Part shown: positions 6,511-14,251 of the stretch, piece by piece
Layout of the letters: the number at the start of each line of letters is the position of its first letter
Numbering within the stretch: the first letter of the stretch is position 1
Assembly (NCBI RefSeq): GCF_938045465.1
Contig: NZ_CALIBF010000204.1
Coordinates: 1-26,668, forward strand
Source of the DNA: an uncultured Campylobacter sp.
GTDB taxonomy: Bacteria > Campylobacterota > Campylobacteria > Campylobacterales > Campylobacteraceae
Length of the DNA: 26,668 nucleotides
Reading direction: 5' to 3'
The notes under the pieces: model-generated
Database searches by the model: none
What the model was told of the DNA's origin: nothing
What the model saw: the letters and a program-made list of their open reading frames with translations, nothing else
Translations under genes and position numbers: made by a program

Positions 6511-8232
6511 CTAGCCGTTTTGCATGATCCCCTTTAGGCTGCGATACTCCTCGCATTCGCCCGTCAGCTTCGCGTCGGTGCCGATGGCGAGGATGCGGCC
6601 GTTTTTCATCACGGCGATATTGTCGGCGCGCTCGATCGTGGAGAGGCGGTGCGCGATTACAAAGACGATTTTGCTTTGTTTGATCTTTTCGATGACGTTT
6701 GAGATCTCCTTTTCGCTTGCGTTATCCAGCGCCGAAGTCGCCTCGTCGAATATTAAAATTTGCGGGTCTTTATACAGCGCGCGCGCGATGGCGATACGCT
6801 GGCGCTGCCCGCCGCTAAGATTTGCGCCGAACTCGCTAAGCACGGTGTAAATTCCATCCTTCATCGAGCTTACGAACTCATAGGCGTTGGCGAGACCAAG
6901 CGCTTCTATGACGCGCTGCTCGTTAAATTCCGCGCCGTAGCTTACGTTTTGCGCGATCGTGTCGTTAAAAATATAGACGCGCTGGCTTACGAGGCCGATG
7001 TTTTCGCGCAGGCTAGGGATGCTAAACTCGCCGATCTCGTCGTTGCCGTTGAATAAAATTTTACCGCTACTTGCGTCGTAAAAGCGCATCAGCAGGTTCA
7101 CGACCGAGCTTTTGCCGCCGCCGCTGTTTCCGACGAGCGCTAAAATTTCGCCCTTTTTGACGCTGAAGCTTATGTCTTTTAGCGCCGCCTTGTCGCCGTA
7201 GTTTAGCGACACGTCGCAAAAGCTCACCGAGCCGATCTCGCCCATCTGCTTTCCGCCTCCGACGATCGTAGGCTCCAAATCTATGAGCTCAAACGTCCGC
7301 TCGCTCGCCGCGATGGCGTCTTGCATGTTGTTGTAGAGCGAGGAGACCTTTTTTATCGGGGTGTAAACCATAAAAAGCGCCGTAAGGAAGCTGAAAAAGC
7401 TGCCGATACTCATCTGGCCCGCGATGACCTCCTGTCCTCCGACGATGATCACCACGGCGATGCCCACGGCGCCTAGCATCTCCATGATCGGGCTTACCAG
7501 GCACGCCGTTACGACCGCCTTTAAATTTAGACCGAAAAATTTCTTGTTTTCGGCGTTAAATTTCTCCACTTCAAAGCTCTCGGCGTTGCTTGCCTTGACG
7601 ATTTCGATGTTGGAGTAAATTTGACTGAGCGCCGAGGAGATATCGGATGTTTTCTCTTGAGACTCGCGCGAAATTTTTTTCATCCGCTTTGCGAGGCGCG
7701 AGAGCGGATATATCGCGCACGGAAAGACCACGAGCGCGAAAAACGAAAGCTTTGGGCTCTGATATATCACGACGCCCAAAAGCCCCAAAATCGTAATGAT
7801 CTGCGTGAAAAAATCGGGGATCATATTCGAAACCACGACGCGGATGCGCTCGATGTCGTTGATCGTGCGGCTGATGAGCTCGCCCGTGCGGAATCGGTTG
7901 AAAAAATCCACGTCCAGCCGTACGAGGCTTGCGACGAGCCTATCGCGGAAGCGGCGCACCGTGTCTTGACCGATGAAGGCGGTGAAGTAGTTTTGCATAA
8001 ACGCGCCGCCGCTTTTCATCGCAAAAACCACGATGATCGCGATCGGAAGCGTGTAGAGATACGGCTCGTTTTTTTCGACGAAAATTTTATTTAAAACGGG
8101 CTCGACCAGCTTCGCGCTCGCAGCAGTCGCCACGCTCGTCATCACCATACCCAAAATCGCCAATGCAAACTGCGGCTTGTAATCCCTAAAATAGGGCTTA
8201 AAGCGCGATAGTAAAGTTTTAAAGCTGTTCAA
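6511..8232 (-). CDS. msbA: lipid A export ABC transporter MsbA (permease-ATPase)
   Basis: Half-size ABC exporter of about 573 residues, acting as a homodimer in the inner membrane, expected to flip lipid A core for LPS/LOS assembly. The N-terminal half (to about 320) has six membrane helices and the DVDFFNRFRTGELISRTINDIERI coupling region. The ATPase half has Walker A GNSGGGKSS (about 368-376), the Q-loop SQRVYIFND, signature LSGGQRQR (about 472), Walker B ILIFDE (about 492) and H-loop IAHRLST. Two TTG codons are candidates for the start. The one at 8238 abuts AAAGGA with no spacer, while the one at 8232 has about 6 nt, so I choose 8232. The family is certain. Lipid A as substrate rests on the MsbA-like sequence and on the cysS/murJ neighbourhood seen in Campylobacter. 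Confidence 0.85.
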   Translation of the reverse strand: MNSFKTLLSRFKPYFRDYKPQFALAILGMVMTSVATAASAKLVEPVLNKIFVEKNEPYLYTLPIAIIVVFAMKSGGAFMQNYFTAFIGQDTVRRFRDRLVASLVRLDVDFFNRFRTGELISRTINDIERIRVVVSNMIPDFFTQIITILGLLGVVIYQSPKLSFFALVVFPCAIYPLSRLAKRMKKISRESQEKTSDISSALSQIYSNIEIVKASNAESFEVEKFNAENKKFFGLNLKAVVTACLVSPIMEMLGAVGIAVVIIVGGQEVIAGQMSIGSFFSFLTALFMVYTPIKKVSSLYNNMQDAIAASERTFELIDLEPTIVGGGKQMGEIGSVSFCDVSLNYGDKAALKDISFSVKKGEILALVGNSGGGKSSVVNLLMRFYDASSGKILFNGNDEIGEFSIPSLRENIGLVSQRVYIFNDTIAQNVSYGAEFNEQRVIEALGLANAYEFVSSMKDGIYTVLSEFGANLSGGQRQRIAIARALYKDPQILIFDEATSALDNASEKEISNVIEKIKQSKIVFVIAHRLSTIERADNIAVMKNGRILAIGTDAKLTGECEEYRSLKGIMQNG

Positions 8233-8269
8233 ATACAATCCTTTTTTATAAAATTTTTAAAATTTGAAT

Positions 8270-8392
8270 CCAAAATTTCTGAAATTTTAAAATTTATAAT
8301 TCCGAAATTCCTAAAATTTTAGAATTTCCAACACAAAATTCTTGAAATTTTAGAATTTATAATCCCAAAATTCTTGAAATTTTAAAATTTCG
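8270..8392. repeat. four ~32-bp imperfect tandem repeats upstream of msbA
   Basis: Units begin at about 8270, 8302, 8333 and 8365 (spacing 32, 31, 32 bp). Each has the form CCAAAATTCTTGAAATTTTA followed by AAATTTATAAT or similar. Each unit contains a partly palindromic A/T core (AAATTC...GAATTT). Two units carry ATTATAAA on the minus strand, which could serve as -10 boxes for msbA. The array lies 38-160 bp before the msbA start. Confidence 0.65.
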
Positions 8393-8657
8393 GCCGCGAG
8401 GCAGCACGAAATTTATGGGGCGGCGCGGGACTAATTTGCGCTTCGCAAGCCCACTAAATCAACTCGCTCGCATGCGGCGATCGTGCGGACGACGCCGAGA
8501 TTTAGCTTTTTTATTTGCTACTTTCGAAGCGTAAAGCGCTTTAAAATGGCTTTTGCGCATCGCAGAGCGGTTTTTACATTACCATTTTTAAATCGCAAAG
8601 CGCCTTAAAAGCGAGCGAGTTTTTATCCGTCGCGATTTCTAAACACTTTCGCACGCC

Positions 8658-8873
8658 ATAAGCGTTAAATGCTTTGAGGCGCTGTGAACCGTCCAGAGAG
8701 CGCTGCACTGCCGCTATATCGCATCGCATTGCGCTTTCGTACGCCCATTTTGAGCGGTAAATGCTTTGAGGCGTCATAAAGCGCTACAAAGTGCCGTTAT
8801 ACATCGCATGTATCGCGACTTCACAACGGCGCGCCGCATTGCGCTTTTGCGCCGCCGCACCGCCGAATGAAAA
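8658..8873. repeat. degenerate direct repeat, ~92-bp unit
   Basis: The 16-mer TAAATGCTTTGAGGCG occurs exactly at 8666-8681 and 8758-8773 (92 bp apart). What follows in both copies is similar but diverged: a GCGCTRCA word, then a TGCCGYTATA word, then ATCGCAT and GCATTGCGCTTT. Confidence 0.55.
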
Positions 8874-9029
8874 TCGCAGCCTGTCTTGTGGCTTTGCCGC
8901 TACATCAGCCGTATCGACAAATGAAATCGCGACTTTCATCGCTGCGTGCACCCGCGTACAATATCGCTATAAAAATCGCGCCAAAATTTGCACGTCACCA
9001 CAGCATGTTCCACTGCACCTAGTCGCGTT

Positions 9030-9285
9030 AAAATTTACGCACAGGCTGCCGCAGCGCTGCTTTCACTGCGCTGCATCGCAACTTTGCATCGCCAATTGCC
9101 ATAAAATCGCACTAAAATTTACGCACAGGTGCGCCGCAGTGCCACCGCTGTACCGCGCTATATCGCACCGCCACATCGTCTATTGCCAATAAAACGCGGT
9201 AAATACGCGCAGACACCGTAGCGTTACTTCATTTTGCCGCGATATATCGCGCCGACATATCAGCTGCGCCGACGAATTTAAAATT
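9030..9285. repeat. degenerate tandem repeat, ~84-bp unit, about three copies
   Basis: AAAATTTACGCACAGG begins units at 9030 and 9114 (84 bp apart), and a weaker version (TAAATACGCGCAGA) begins a third near 9200. Within units 1 and 2 the order GCCGCAG, CACTGCG/CACCGCT, ATCGCA, ATCG, ATTGCC, ATAAAA is kept. Identity falls along the array, so it looks old. Confidence 0.55.
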
Positions 9286-9443
9286 GCGTCCGTCTTGCGC
9301 CTCTGTCGCCGCGTCACGTCGCGCATTATTCCTGCACCGTATCGCTAAATAAAATCGCATCGCCGTATTGTGATACCGCAAATAAAATTGCTTTAAAATT
9401 TGTGCGCGGATTAGCGTTCGGATTTACGCTTTGTATCGTAAAA

Positions 9444-9485
9444 ATCATAAAATTTAACGCAAAATTATATGTTAAATTTTATGAT
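9444..9485 (-). terminator. terminator hairpin of the murJ-cysS operon
   Basis: A perfect 15-bp inverted repeat (arms 9444-9458 and 9471-9485, arm sequence ATCATAAAATTTAAC) with a 12-nt loop begins directly after the cysS stop codon. On the minus strand the distal arm ends in ...ATGAT followed by TTT, giving a short T-run. Position and structure fit an intrinsic terminator, though the stem is AT-rich. Confidence 0.6.
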
Positions 9486-10916
9486 CTACTCCGCTGCGAC
9501 CTCCCAAACGGTGCCGCTAGGCGTATCCATCACTTCGATCTTCATATCCGTAAGGCGCGCCCTGATGGCATCTGCGCTCGCAAAATTTTTTTCCGCCTTC
9601 GCCTGCGCGCGCTGTTCTATCAGCTCCTCGATCTGCGCCCTTTGCTGTTCGCTCACCCCGAAGCGAAAGTATTCGGTCTCATCCTCGTATAAAATTCCGA
9701 GCGTCTGCTTCGCAAACTCCAAATTTGCGGCGATACGGGCTTTTAGCGCCTTGTCTTTTGGCGTGCGATCTAGCGCTTCGTTCGCGCCTGCTACGAAGCT
9801 ATCGAGCACCGCAAGCGCGCCTGAGGTGTTGAGATCATCGCTTAAAAACTCCATCATCTCCGATCTAAATTTAGCCTCCGCAGCAGGCAGCTCGGGCGCA
9901 GAATTTTGCCCCGCAGCGGGAGCTAAAACGTCACGGACGCGCTTTTTAAGGCGGTAAATTTTATCTAGCCTCTTTTTGCTCGCAAGCAGATCGGTCACCG
10001 AATAATTAAAATTTGCCCTGTAATGCGAGCTTAAGAGATAAAATCTCAGCGCCTCGCCTGGTGCGATTTTTAGGGCATCTCCTACAAAAAAGGAGTTGCC
10101 GAGGCTCTTGCTCATCTTTTCGTTGTTTACCTGCACGAAGCCGTTGTGAAGCCAGTATTTGCTTAGCGCTCTATGGCGGGCGCAGCGGCACTGCGCGGCT
10201 TCGTTTTCGTGATGCGGGAAGAGCAGATCGGCGCCGCCTGCGTGAATGTCGATGCAAAATTGCGGATCCCCGCTATCAAGGTGCGCCAAAATCATCGCGA
10301 CGCACTCGCTGTGCCAGCCCGGGCGCCCTTTGCCAAACGGGCTATCAAACCAGTTCTCGTCAAATTTCCACAGCACGAAGTCCTTCTCGTCGTGCTTGGC
10401 ATCGTTTGAGGCGACGCGGGCGATGTTTTTACCGGCGCCCTCTTTTTTGCCGCTAAGACTTAGATAATCCCCGTCCTTGCGCGTGTCGAAGTAGATGCCG
10501 TCACCGGTGATCTCGTAGGCAAAGCCTTTTTGAAGAAGCGAGGATATGAGCTCGCAGATCGCGGCGATATTTTCGGTCGCTTTGGGCGAAATGCTCGCGT
10601 CCGCGACGTTTAGCGCGCTCATATCCTGCAAATATCTGCGGGTATAAAACTCCGTGATCTCCTCCAGGCTCTTGCCGGTTTCCGCCATCTTTTTTAAAAT
10701 TTTATCATCGATATCGGTGAAATTTCGCGCAAATTTAACCTCATAGCCCTCGGCTTGCAGTACGCGGCGTAGCAGATCGAAGCTCACGGCGCTTTTTGCG
10801 TGCCCCAAATGCGCATCGTCATAGACGGTCGGACCGCAGGCGTAAATGCGCGCCAACCCCTCGCTAATGGGCTTAAAAGGGAGCTTCTTTTTGCTCAAAC
10901 TATCATAAATTACCAT
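9486..10916 (-). CDS. cysS: cysteinyl-tRNA synthetase
   Basis: Class I aminoacyl-tRNA synthetase charging tRNA-Cys, 476 residues, normal length. The HIGH motif reads HLGH (36-39) in CGPTVYDDAHLGH, and KMSKS is at 267-271. Zinc ligands are expected at C27, C205 (in GWHSEC) and the HHE group near 235-238 (FPHHENE), all present. The C-terminal helical region with DDLNTSGALAVLDS is typical. Start is ATG at 10916 with AAAAGG about 9 nt upstream. It overlaps the 3' end of murJ by 14 bp, so the two are co-transcribed, and a strong hairpin follows the stop codon. Confidence 0.97.
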   Translation of the reverse strand: MVIYDSLSKKKLPFKPISEGLARIYACGPTVYDDAHLGHAKSAVSFDLLRRVLQAEGYEVKFARNFTDIDDKILKKMAETGKSLEEITEFYTRRYLQDMSALNVADASISPKATENIAAICELISSLLQKGFAYEITGDGIYFDTRKDGDYLSLSGKKEGAGKNIARVASNDAKHDEKDFVLWKFDENWFDSPFGKGRPGWHSECVAMILAHLDSGDPQFCIDIHAGGADLLFPHHENEAAQCRCARHRALSKYWLHNGFVQVNNEKMSKSLGNSFFVGDALKIAPGEALRFYLLSSHYRANFNYSVTDLLASKKRLDKIYRLKKRVRDVLAPAAGQNSAPELPAAEAKFRSEMMEFLSDDLNTSGALAVLDSFVAGANEALDRTPKDKALKARIAANLEFAKQTLGILYEDETEYFRFGVSEQQRAQIEELIEQRAQAKAEKNFASADAIRARLTDMKIEVMDTPSGTVWEVAAE

Positions 10917-12300
10917 AATATAAGCCTTTTAAAATGTATAAAATCGCCGCTTCGCCCGCACAAAGCGCCGCGATCGCAATAATTTTTTTTGCGCGGATTA
11001 TAGCTAAAAAGTTATTAAATCCAAAAAAGTAGAGATTAAAGCCCAGCAGAAACGCTCCCGTTATCGTGCTTGCAAACGCAAGTCCCACCGCACCGAAGGG
11101 TTTAAAAAACAGCGCGCACAAAGCGACGTTTATAAAGACGCACCAGATCGAAATTTTCGCGCTTAGCTTCTGCTTCATATTCGCATACAGCCAGTGCGAA
11201 AAAATCCTAGACAGCCCGAACGGCACGAGCCCCACCATATACGCGCCGAGAACTGCGGCGCATTCGATGGAATTTTGGCGAGTAAATTCTCCGCGCTCAA
11301 ACAGCAGCTGCGTGATCTCATTTCGCAGCATAACGCCGCCTATCGCAGAGAGCCCGAGCAGTGCCAAAAGGAAGTAAAATCCGCGCTCCACGAGCGCCAG
11401 AGCCTGCGCGTCGTCGCGAGCTTTTACGAATTTGCTCATTCGCGGAAAGATCGCCGTGCTAAGCGCAATCGCAAAAAGTGCGAGCGGCAGCTGAAATATG
11501 CGGTTGGCGTAGTAAAGATAGCTGATACTGCCGCTAGCAAGGAAGCTTGCAAAAAAGGTATCAATAAACGAGCTTAGCTGAAGCGCCGACGCACCGAGCA
11601 CGCCCGCGAAAAAATTTTTATAAAAGCCCTGCGTCTGCGGTTTATCGCCTCGCGCGAGCCGCGCAAAGCCGCCCGCTAAGACGCGCAGCATACCGGTAAA
11701 TTTCAGCGCATAAACATGCACCGCTAGCTGCAAAAGTCCGCCCGCCACGACGCCGAAGCTAAGATAGAGCACCGCCGTGGCGCCGTCTTTGCCTCGAGCC
11801 AGCAGAAGCGCCGCGATCATCGCTAAATTTAAAAGTGCGGTCGAAAACGCCGTCGTAGCGAAGTGATCGCGATACTGAAGCAGCGAGGCAAAGAGCGTAA
11901 CGACGAAGATAAATGTAAGGTAGAAAAAATTTATCCGAACGTATGGCACCGCAAGACCGATCTGCTCGGCGCTAAATCCGTATGCCAAAGCTTTAGTAAA
12001 AACGGGTGCGGCAAGCAGTACGAGCGCCGTTAAAAGCGCGATGAAAATGCTAAATTTAATAAGCACCGCTGCGGCGAAAATTCCTTTTTTGCGCGCGGCG
12101 GTAAAACTAGGCAAAAATGCCTGCGTAAAGGCTCCCTCGCCGAAGAGTCTGCGGAAAAGATTGGGTAGTTTAAACGCTACGAAAAACAGATCGCTGTAAA
12201 TCCCCGCGCCCAAAACCGATGCGGTAAGCAGGTCGCGCACGAAACCCAAAACCCGCGAAACCAGCGTGCCTGCGCTATTTGTAAAAAAGCCTCTGAGCAT
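10903..12300 (-). CDS. murJ: lipid II flippase MurJ (MviN)
   Basis: Polytopic inner-membrane protein of the MOP superfamily that moves lipid II across the inner membrane for peptidoglycan synthesis. It is 465 residues, slightly shorter than the E. coli protein. The family opening is clear: MLRGFFTNSAGTLVSRVLGFVRDLLTASVLG, followed by SDLFFVAFKLPNLFRRLFGEGAFTQAFLP, with the conserved R-x-x-G-x-x-R-(E/D) region and the F-x-x-P-N-x-x-R-R segment. About 13 or 14 hydrophobic segments follow. Start is ATG at 12300 with GGAG about 5 nt upstream. It heads the murJ-cysS operon and is divergent from the mla genes. It belongs with ddl and murF, encoded nearby, in peptidoglycan precursor supply. Confidence 0.95.
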   Translation of the reverse strand: MLRGFFTNSAGTLVSRVLGFVRDLLTASVLGAGIYSDLFFVAFKLPNLFRRLFGEGAFTQAFLPSFTAARKKGIFAAAVLIKFSIFIALLTALVLLAAPVFTKALAYGFSAEQIGLAVPYVRINFFYLTFIFVVTLFASLLQYRDHFATTAFSTALLNLAMIAALLLARGKDGATAVLYLSFGVVAGGLLQLAVHVYALKFTGMLRVLAGGFARLARGDKPQTQGFYKNFFAGVLGASALQLSSFIDTFFASFLASGSISYLYYANRIFQLPLALFAIALSTAIFPRMSKFVKARDDAQALALVERGFYFLLALLGLSAIGGVMLRNEITQLLFERGEFTRQNSIECAAVLGAYMVGLVPFGLSRIFSHWLYANMKQKLSAKISIWCVFINVALCALFFKPFGAVGLAFASTITGAFLLGFNLYFFGFNNFLAIIRAKKIIAIAALCAGEAAILYILKGLYYGNL

Positions 12301-12335
12301 AAATCTCCATTAAATTTTATAAAATGCCAAGGTTG

Positions 12336-12341
12336 ATTATA
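12336..12341 (-). promoter_or_regulatory. -10 box of murJ-cysS
   Basis: Minus strand TATAAT about 35 nt before the murJ ATG. It shares base 12341 with a second minus-strand TATAAT at 12341-12346 and sits against the rightward -10 of the mla operon, so the divergent promoters overlap. Confidence 0.5.
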
Positions 12342-12342
12342 T

Positions 12343-12348
12343 TATAAT
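12343..12348 (+). promoter_or_regulatory. -10 box of the mla operon
   Basis: Perfect TATAAT in ATATTATAATTTCCCC, 33 bp before the TTG start of mlaE. Predicted transcript start is near 12355, giving a leader of about 25 nt that contains the GGAGAG Shine-Dalgarno. Confidence 0.55.
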
Positions 12349-12380
12349 TTCCCCTATTTTTTGATTTTGGAGAGAAATTT

Positions 12381-13484
12381 TTGCGGAATTTAGCCTTTTC
12401 GCTCGAAAGCTCGGGCGGGAAAAACACCTTATCGCTACGCGGGCAGTGGAACTATAAAAGCTCGCGATCGCAGCTACTTGCACTAAAAAAAGCGGTAAAA
12501 AATCTAAACGAGCTGGAGCTAAGCTTAAGCGAAATTTCAAATTTAGACTATTTCATGGCGCTGATGATCAAAAACGCCCTTGCCGGCAAGCGGGTTAGCC
12601 TTGTGGAGGATAGCTGCAAAGCTGCCAAAATTCTAAGCTTTATGGATGATAAAATGATCGATTTTAGCTACGTACCCGAGTCTCGTAGGCTAAATTTTTT
12701 AGCGCAGATCGGACTTTATTGTCATCTTGGAATTTTAGGCTTGCTAAGCCTTGCAAGCTTTTTGGGCGAGTTTTTCTCCAAACTTACGGCTTTTATAATT
12801 CATCCGATGAAATTCCGTTTCAAAGAAACCGTAAATTTCATCAAAGATAGCGGCATAGACGCGCTTTTCATAGTCTCATTGACGGCATTTTTGATCGGTA
12901 TCGTGCTTGCCTACATCGGCTCGGATATGCTTTCTAAATTTGGCGCTAGCATCTATATCATCGATATAATGGGCGCTTTGACGCTTCGTGAGGTAGCGCC
13001 TCTAATCGCCGCTATCGTTATCGCGGGTCGCTCGGCTTCGAGTTTTACGGCGCAGATCGGCGTGATGAAGATCACAGAAGAGATCGATGCGATGAGGACG
13101 ATGGGCTTTGATCCGTTTTATTTTCTTGCGATGCCGCGCATTATCGCAATGGTACTAATCATGCCGCTAGTCATTTTTATCGCAGATTCGGTAAGTATTT
13201 TTGCTCAGATGATCGTGTGCGACGCGTATTTAGACATAGCCTTTAGCGATTATTTGGATAGATTTAAGGCTTCTGTAGAGCTTAGGCATTTTTTAGTAGG
13301 TATGATTAAAGCGCCGTTTTTCGGGGCATTCATCGCTATCATCGGCTGCATGCGGGGTTTTGAAGTCAAAGGAAATACCCAAAGCATCGGCGAATACACC
13401 ACCATTAGCGTCGTAAACGCGATATTTTGGGTTATCGCGATCGACGCGGTATTTGCGGTTTTGTTTTCGGAAATCGGACTATGA
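12381..13484 (+). CDS. mlaE: MlaE-family lipid ABC permease with N-terminal STAS-like domain
   Basis: Permease of an MCE-type phospholipid transporter, 367 residues. Residues 1 to about 95 (FSLESSGGKNTLSLRGQWNYKSS...ELELSLSEISNLDYFMALMIKNAL) look like a STAS domain, equivalent to MlaB. The rest is the MlaE core: GSDMLSKFGASIYIIDIMGALTLREVAPLIAAIVIAGRSASSFTAQIGVMKITEEIDAMRTMGFDP (described in part), the family's most conserved stretch. Such STAS-MlaE fusions are common outside the enterics. Start is TTG at 12381, with GGAGAG about 7-8 nt upstream. It overlaps mlaF by 4 bp (ATGA). It corresponds, as I recall, to IamB of C. jejuni, described with IamA as invasion-associated. Expected to work with MlaF, MlaD and the lipoprotein at 15661. 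Confidence 0.88.
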   Translation: MRNLAFSLESSGGKNTLSLRGQWNYKSSRSQLLALKKAVKNLNELELSLSEISNLDYFMALMIKNALAGKRVSLVEDSCKAAKILSFMDDKMIDFSYVPESRRLNFLAQIGLYCHLGILGLLSLASFLGEFFSKLTAFIIHPMKFRFKETVNFIKDSGIDALFIVSLTAFLIGIVLAYIGSDMLSKFGASIYIIDIMGALTLREVAPLIAAIVIAGRSASSFTAQIGVMKITEEIDAMRTMGFDPFYFLAMPRIIAMVLIMPLVIFIADSVSIFAQMIVCDAYLDIAFSDYLDRFKASVELRHFLVGMIKAPFFGAFIAIIGCMRGFEVKGNTQSIGEYTTISVVNAIFWVIAIDAVFAVLFSEIGL

Positions 13485-14251
13485 GCGAGCAAGTACAATC
13501 CAGCGAAAGCGCTAAAATTATAGTCGCGCGCAACGTTACTACCGCGTACGGATCGCGCGTTATGCACGATAGCGTGAGCTTTAGCGTCAAAAAGGGCGAA
13601 ATTTACGGCTTCCTAGGCGGCAGCGGCAGCGGTAAAACGACGCTGATGAAAACTCTCATATTTTTAAAGCGCCCGCAAAGCGGCGAGATTAAAATTTTCG
13701 GACGCGATATTTGGCGTGCGAGCGAGGCGGAGCAAAACGAGATCCGCCTAAAATGCGGCGTGATGTTTCAGTTCGGCGCACTTTACAGCTCGATGAGCGT
13801 GCTTGAAAACGTAGGCGTGCTGCTACGCGAATACTCTAAATTTAGCGAACGCGAGATAGATGAGCTATCGATGTTTTGGATCCAAAAGGTGGGGCTTAAG
13901 AAGGAGGCCGCCGCGCTTAGGCCAAACGAGCTTAGCGGCGGTATGAAAAAGCGCGTGGCGCTGGCTCGCGCACTAGCTCTAAGCCCTGAAATTTTATTTT
14001 TGGACGAGCCAAACTCGGGGCTTGATCCGCTCAGCGCCAGAGCCCTTGATAGGCTTGTTTGCGAGCTTAGAGACAGCCTCGGCGTCACGGTCGTGATGGT
14101 GACGCACGATGTGGATAGTATCTTTGACATTTTGGATCGGTTTTTGATCGTAGATAATCAAAAAATTGCCTTTGAAGGAAACATCGAGGAAATTTCAAGC
14201 CTAAAGAATAACCCACTTGAAGAGCTATTTAAGATGAGGCAAAGGGATTGA
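13481..14251 (+). CDS. mlaF: MlaF-family ABC ATPase of lipid transport
   Basis: 256-residue cytosolic ATPase that powers the MlaE permease. Walker A GGSGSGKTT is at 46-54, the Q-loop in VMFQFGALYSSMSVLENV (typical of MlaF), signature LSGGMKKR at 151-158, and Walker B ILFLDE at 171-176 followed by PNSGLDP and the H-loop VTHD. The start at 13481 is an ATG overlapping the mlaE stop. The frame is open further upstream inside mlaE, but those codons overlap a conserved gene. The Shine-Dalgarno is weak (CGGAAATCGG), so translation is probably coupled to mlaE. It corresponds to IamA of C. jejuni as I recall. A 477-bp spacer, unusual inside an operon, separates it from mlaD. Confidence 0.9.
   Translation: MSEQVQSSESAKIIVARNVTTAYGSRVMHDSVSFSVKKGEIYGFLGGSGSGKTTLMKTLIFLKRPQSGEIKIFGRDIWRASEAEQNEIRLKCGVMFQFGALYSSMSVLENVGVLLREYSKFSEREIDELSMFWIQKVGLKKEAAALRPNELSGGMKKRVALARALALSPEILFLDEPNSGLDPLSARALDRLVCELRDSLGVTVVMVTHDVDSIFDILDRFLIVDNQKIAFEGNIEEISSLKNNPLEELFKMRQRD

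Larger units (their letters stand above)
8239..9443. other. 1.2-kb non-coding spacer of degenerate repeats
   Basis: Gap between msbA and the end of cysS. After the ~32-bp repeats (8270-8392), the stretch 8640-9285 is a GC-richer region of decayed repeats around words such as TAAATGCTTTGAGGCG, GCCGCTATATCGCA and AAAATTTACGCACAGG. Open frames exist (8574-8777 minus and 8791-9192 plus), but they have no Shine-Dalgarno, no recognisable domain, and compositions that follow the DNA repeats. I see no tRNA, transposase or phage gene. It may be a remnant of repeated DNA or a repeat-bearing pseudogene. Confidence 0.55.

Noticed and set aside
8270..8392. Possible CRISPR array (regular ~32-bp repeats)
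   Set aside because: Units are contiguous with no unique spacers, imperfect, and there are no cas genes.
8574..8777. 67-codon minus-strand open frame
   Set aside because: Lies over the 92-bp degenerate repeat, no ribosome binding site, no family recognised.
8791..9192. 133-codon plus-strand open frame in the msbA-cysS spacer
   Set aside because: No Shine-Dalgarno, Cys/Ala/His-rich composition that follows the repeat DNA, and no recognisable domain; the ~84-bp repeats run through it.
8395..9443. Possible tRNA or insertion-sequence remnant
   Set aside because: No T-loop or acceptor pairing found, and no transposase-like frame or terminal inverted repeats.
13427..13480. 18-residue N-terminal extension of MlaF
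   Set aside because: Lies inside mlaE in another frame; the ATGA overlap at 13481 is the usual coupled start.
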